Origin: Nitrospira sp.
Lineage (GTDB): Bacteria; Nitrospirota; Nitrospiria; Nitrospirales; Nitrospiraceae
Direction of reading: 5' to 3'
DNA: 64,000 bases
NCBI GenBank assembly: GCA_024760545.1
Contig: CP060502.1
Location: 1 to 64,000, forward strand
The notes beneath the pieces were generated by a model that searched no databases, was not told where the DNA came from, and saw only the letters and a program-made list of their open reading frames with translations. Position numbers and translations under genes: made by a program. Shown in pieces: positions 62,899 to 64,000 of this stretch (position 1 is the first letter of the stretch; each line of letters opens with the position of its first letter).

Positions 62899-63099
62899 AT
62901 GAGCAAAAAGAAAAAAGAAGCCAACAAAGGAAACTCGTCCGAGACAAACCGTGAGGCAGCGCAAGAAGACATCCGCGCTCTCGCCTACCAGCTCTTTTGT
63001 GAACACGGATGTGAACATGGACACGATGTGGAGCATTGGTTGGAGGCCGAACGACGGATACTCACACGGGATCAAGGAAATGGAGAAGGAATCTCGTAG
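62899..63099 (+). CDS. DUF2934 small protein
   Basis: 66 residues from ATG 62899 (AAGGAGGG upstream). Lysine-rich N-terminus, then the DUF2934 pattern IRALAYQLFCEHGCEHGHDVEHWLEAERRI. The family is widespread in Nitrospira-like and soil bacteria; function unknown, with Cys/His-rich helix suggesting metal binding. Confidence 0.8.
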   Translation: MSKKKKEANKGNSSETNREAAQEDIRALAYQLFCEHGCEHGHDVEHWLEAERRILTRDQGNGEGIS

Positions 63100-63303
63100 C
63101 TCTTCGCTCCACTAGACAATACCCGCGCCACTCCTTCCCAGCTCTTGCATGGGGGTGCTAATAGGTTGGGGCTGGTTGCAAACTGTAATCCACCTCACAG
63201 TTCTTTTCTTCCATCTCTCGTAGAACGGCGCCAGAAACGACAAGAAGCCGATGGATGCCCTTATCGTGGATACGGCTTCTTTGACTGAGGAACCTCTCCG
63301 TCT

Positions 63304-63606
63304 ATGTGCGCTCCATTCCGATTGCCTCTCATGATCGTGCTGGCAGGGGTGCTGTTCGCCTCGACCGTCTTGGTCGGCCCTCACCTGATCGTGCACGAGT
63401 TCGAGCACGGGAACCATCACTCGAACAGCCATTCGAATTCTCTCTGTGCCTGGTTCTGTGCAGCCGGTCAGGCCATGAATACCTCCTTCTCCCTGGCCGG
63501 CGCTCAGCTTGCAGAGGCAGCGGTTCTCGACTGCAACCATCCGCCCCCAAGGCGGAATGTCCCACCGTCTCACTCGTTCACCCGAGGACCGCCCTCCGAG
63601 GCCTGA
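63304..63606 (+). CDS. small envelope protein with His-rich segment
   Basis: 100 residues. One N-terminal hydrophobic segment (LPLMIVLAGVLFASTVLVGPHLIV), then HEFEHGNHHSNSHSNSLCAWFCAAGQ, a His/Ser-rich metal-binding-looking stretch with CAWFC. Resembles DUF2946-type proteins associated with copper handling. No ribosome-binding site match better than weak GAGG at 63289. Confidence 0.55.
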   Translation: MCAPFRLPLMIVLAGVLFASTVLVGPHLIVHEFEHGNHHSNSHSNSLCAWFCAAGQAMNTSFSLAGAQLAEAAVLDCNHPPPRRNVPPSHSFTRGPPSEA

Positions 63607-63778
63607 CCGGTTTCAGCAACAGATCGTTCGTCAGCCCGAGTGCGACCTCGCGTGGACTGGTATCCGTGCCCCTGGCACGTCCACCCAGGGAGGATCACGG
63701 GCGGGCGCTCTCGTCATTCTCTCGGGACGTCTTCGTTTCGGCGGAAGACGCGAACCGACCATTGAAGGAGCTCGTACC

Positions 63779-64000
63779 ATGCGATTGACTCGACACGTGT
63801 CATTTCTTTTCTTCCTGGCACTCCTCACCGTGTTTCTCCGATCGGAGGCGCTGGCCTCCTGTGGCGCCGTGAGCTGCTTTGTGGTGATCGGAGCACAGCA
63901 ACAGGTCCCGCAACAAGGCGTGCTGACGGTGAGTGGGATCTACAACTATACTCCGATGCGGTTGCTGAGCGGCGCCACAGGGATTATTCCGGCGGCGGAT
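63779..64000 (+). CDS. secreted protein, 3' end outside the window
   Basis: 74 residues visible from ATG 63779 (GAAGGAG at 63762-63768). Signal peptide VSFLFFLALLTVFLRSEALA, then SCGAVSCFVVIGAQQQVPQQGVLTVSG. The pattern suggests an outer-membrane or periplasmic beta-protein; the gene runs past base 64000. It follows the small His-rich protein and may be in the same metal-related operon. Confidence 0.6.
   Translation, partial: MRLTRHVSFLFFLALLTVFLRSEALASCGAVSCFVVIGAQQQVPQQGVLTVSGIYNYTPMRLLSGATGIIPAAD

Noticed and set aside
63306-63788. 160-codon plus-strand frame overlapping the His-rich protein
   Set aside because: Alternative frame without signal peptide logic; the frame starting at 63304 has an export segment and metal-like motif.

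Overview
The window is a GC-rich (roughly 55-60% by eye) bacterial segment. Its gene content best fits a Nitrospira-like member of the Nitrospirota, although no rRNA or core marker is present, so the taxon is an inference. Rough cues are two cytochrome P460 paralogues, a DUF3179 protein, DUF2934 and MCE/Pqi genes, and a periplasmic truncated globin. The window also carries plasmid hallmarks: an iteron origin with a DnaA box, Rep, ParA/ParB, a putative centromere, a TraG/VirD4-type coupling ATPase, a TraT exclusion lipoprotein, its own DnaN, a primase, a helicase and a class II ribonucleotide reductase. It is most simply read as a large plasmid, or an integrated plasmid, with a cargo region.

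Layout. 1-0.66 kb: end of a TnpB (IS605-type) element. 0.67-9.8 kb: hypothetical gene, membrane site-2 protease with CBS domains, coupling ATPase, intein-containing NrdJ, TraT and a DUF4019 protein. 9.9-10.9 kb: decayed TnpB element. 11.0-20.6 kb: one-directional replication/DNA-metabolism block: a Ycf46-like AAA+ ATPase whose core motifs are in permuted order, a helical partner, a catalytically dead RadC-like protein, a Toprim primase, a helicase, a DNA methyltransferase and DnaN. 20.7-23.0 kb: small ORF and a NarX/NarL-type two-component pair. 23.0-25.6 kb: wreckage containing a broken DDE transposase, a tRNA 3' end (old attachment site), an orphan DUF433 gene and a radC fragment.

26.0-36.6 kb: a redox/reactive-nitrogen defence cluster (truncated globin, outer-membrane barrel, cytochrome c, MsrA, SelO, two P460 cytochromes, MsrB, lactonase-like propeller, Crp/Fnr regulator). 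It carries five copies of a CRP-shaped palindrome TGTCA-N6-TGACA in its intergenic spaces, so it looks like one regulon. 36.6-43.7 kb: lipoprotein, MauG-type peroxidase, pqiA-pqiA-pqiB-pqiC operon and a DedA-rhodanese fusion. 43.7-47.2 kb: DUF72 remnant, ImmA/IrrE peptidase and an IS3 element split by an intact IS30 element.

47.5-57 kb: LuxR solo, Rep, iteron origin, ParB, ParA, four GC-rich palindromes (candidate parS), HTH protein, tyrosine recombinase, a two-gene cassette and a second decayed recombinase end. 57.4-64 kb: thioredoxin-like and AhpD-like proteins, DUF3179, TPR lipoprotein, a frameshifted NAD(P)H-hydrate epimerase, a PagL-like deacylase, a TVP38 membrane protein, DUF2934 and two envelope proteins, the last cut by the window end.

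Most notable: the permuted AAA+ ATPase, the shared operator set around a Crp/Fnr regulator with an altered recognition helix, the candidate centromere, and the intein placed exactly at the radical cysteine of NrdJ.
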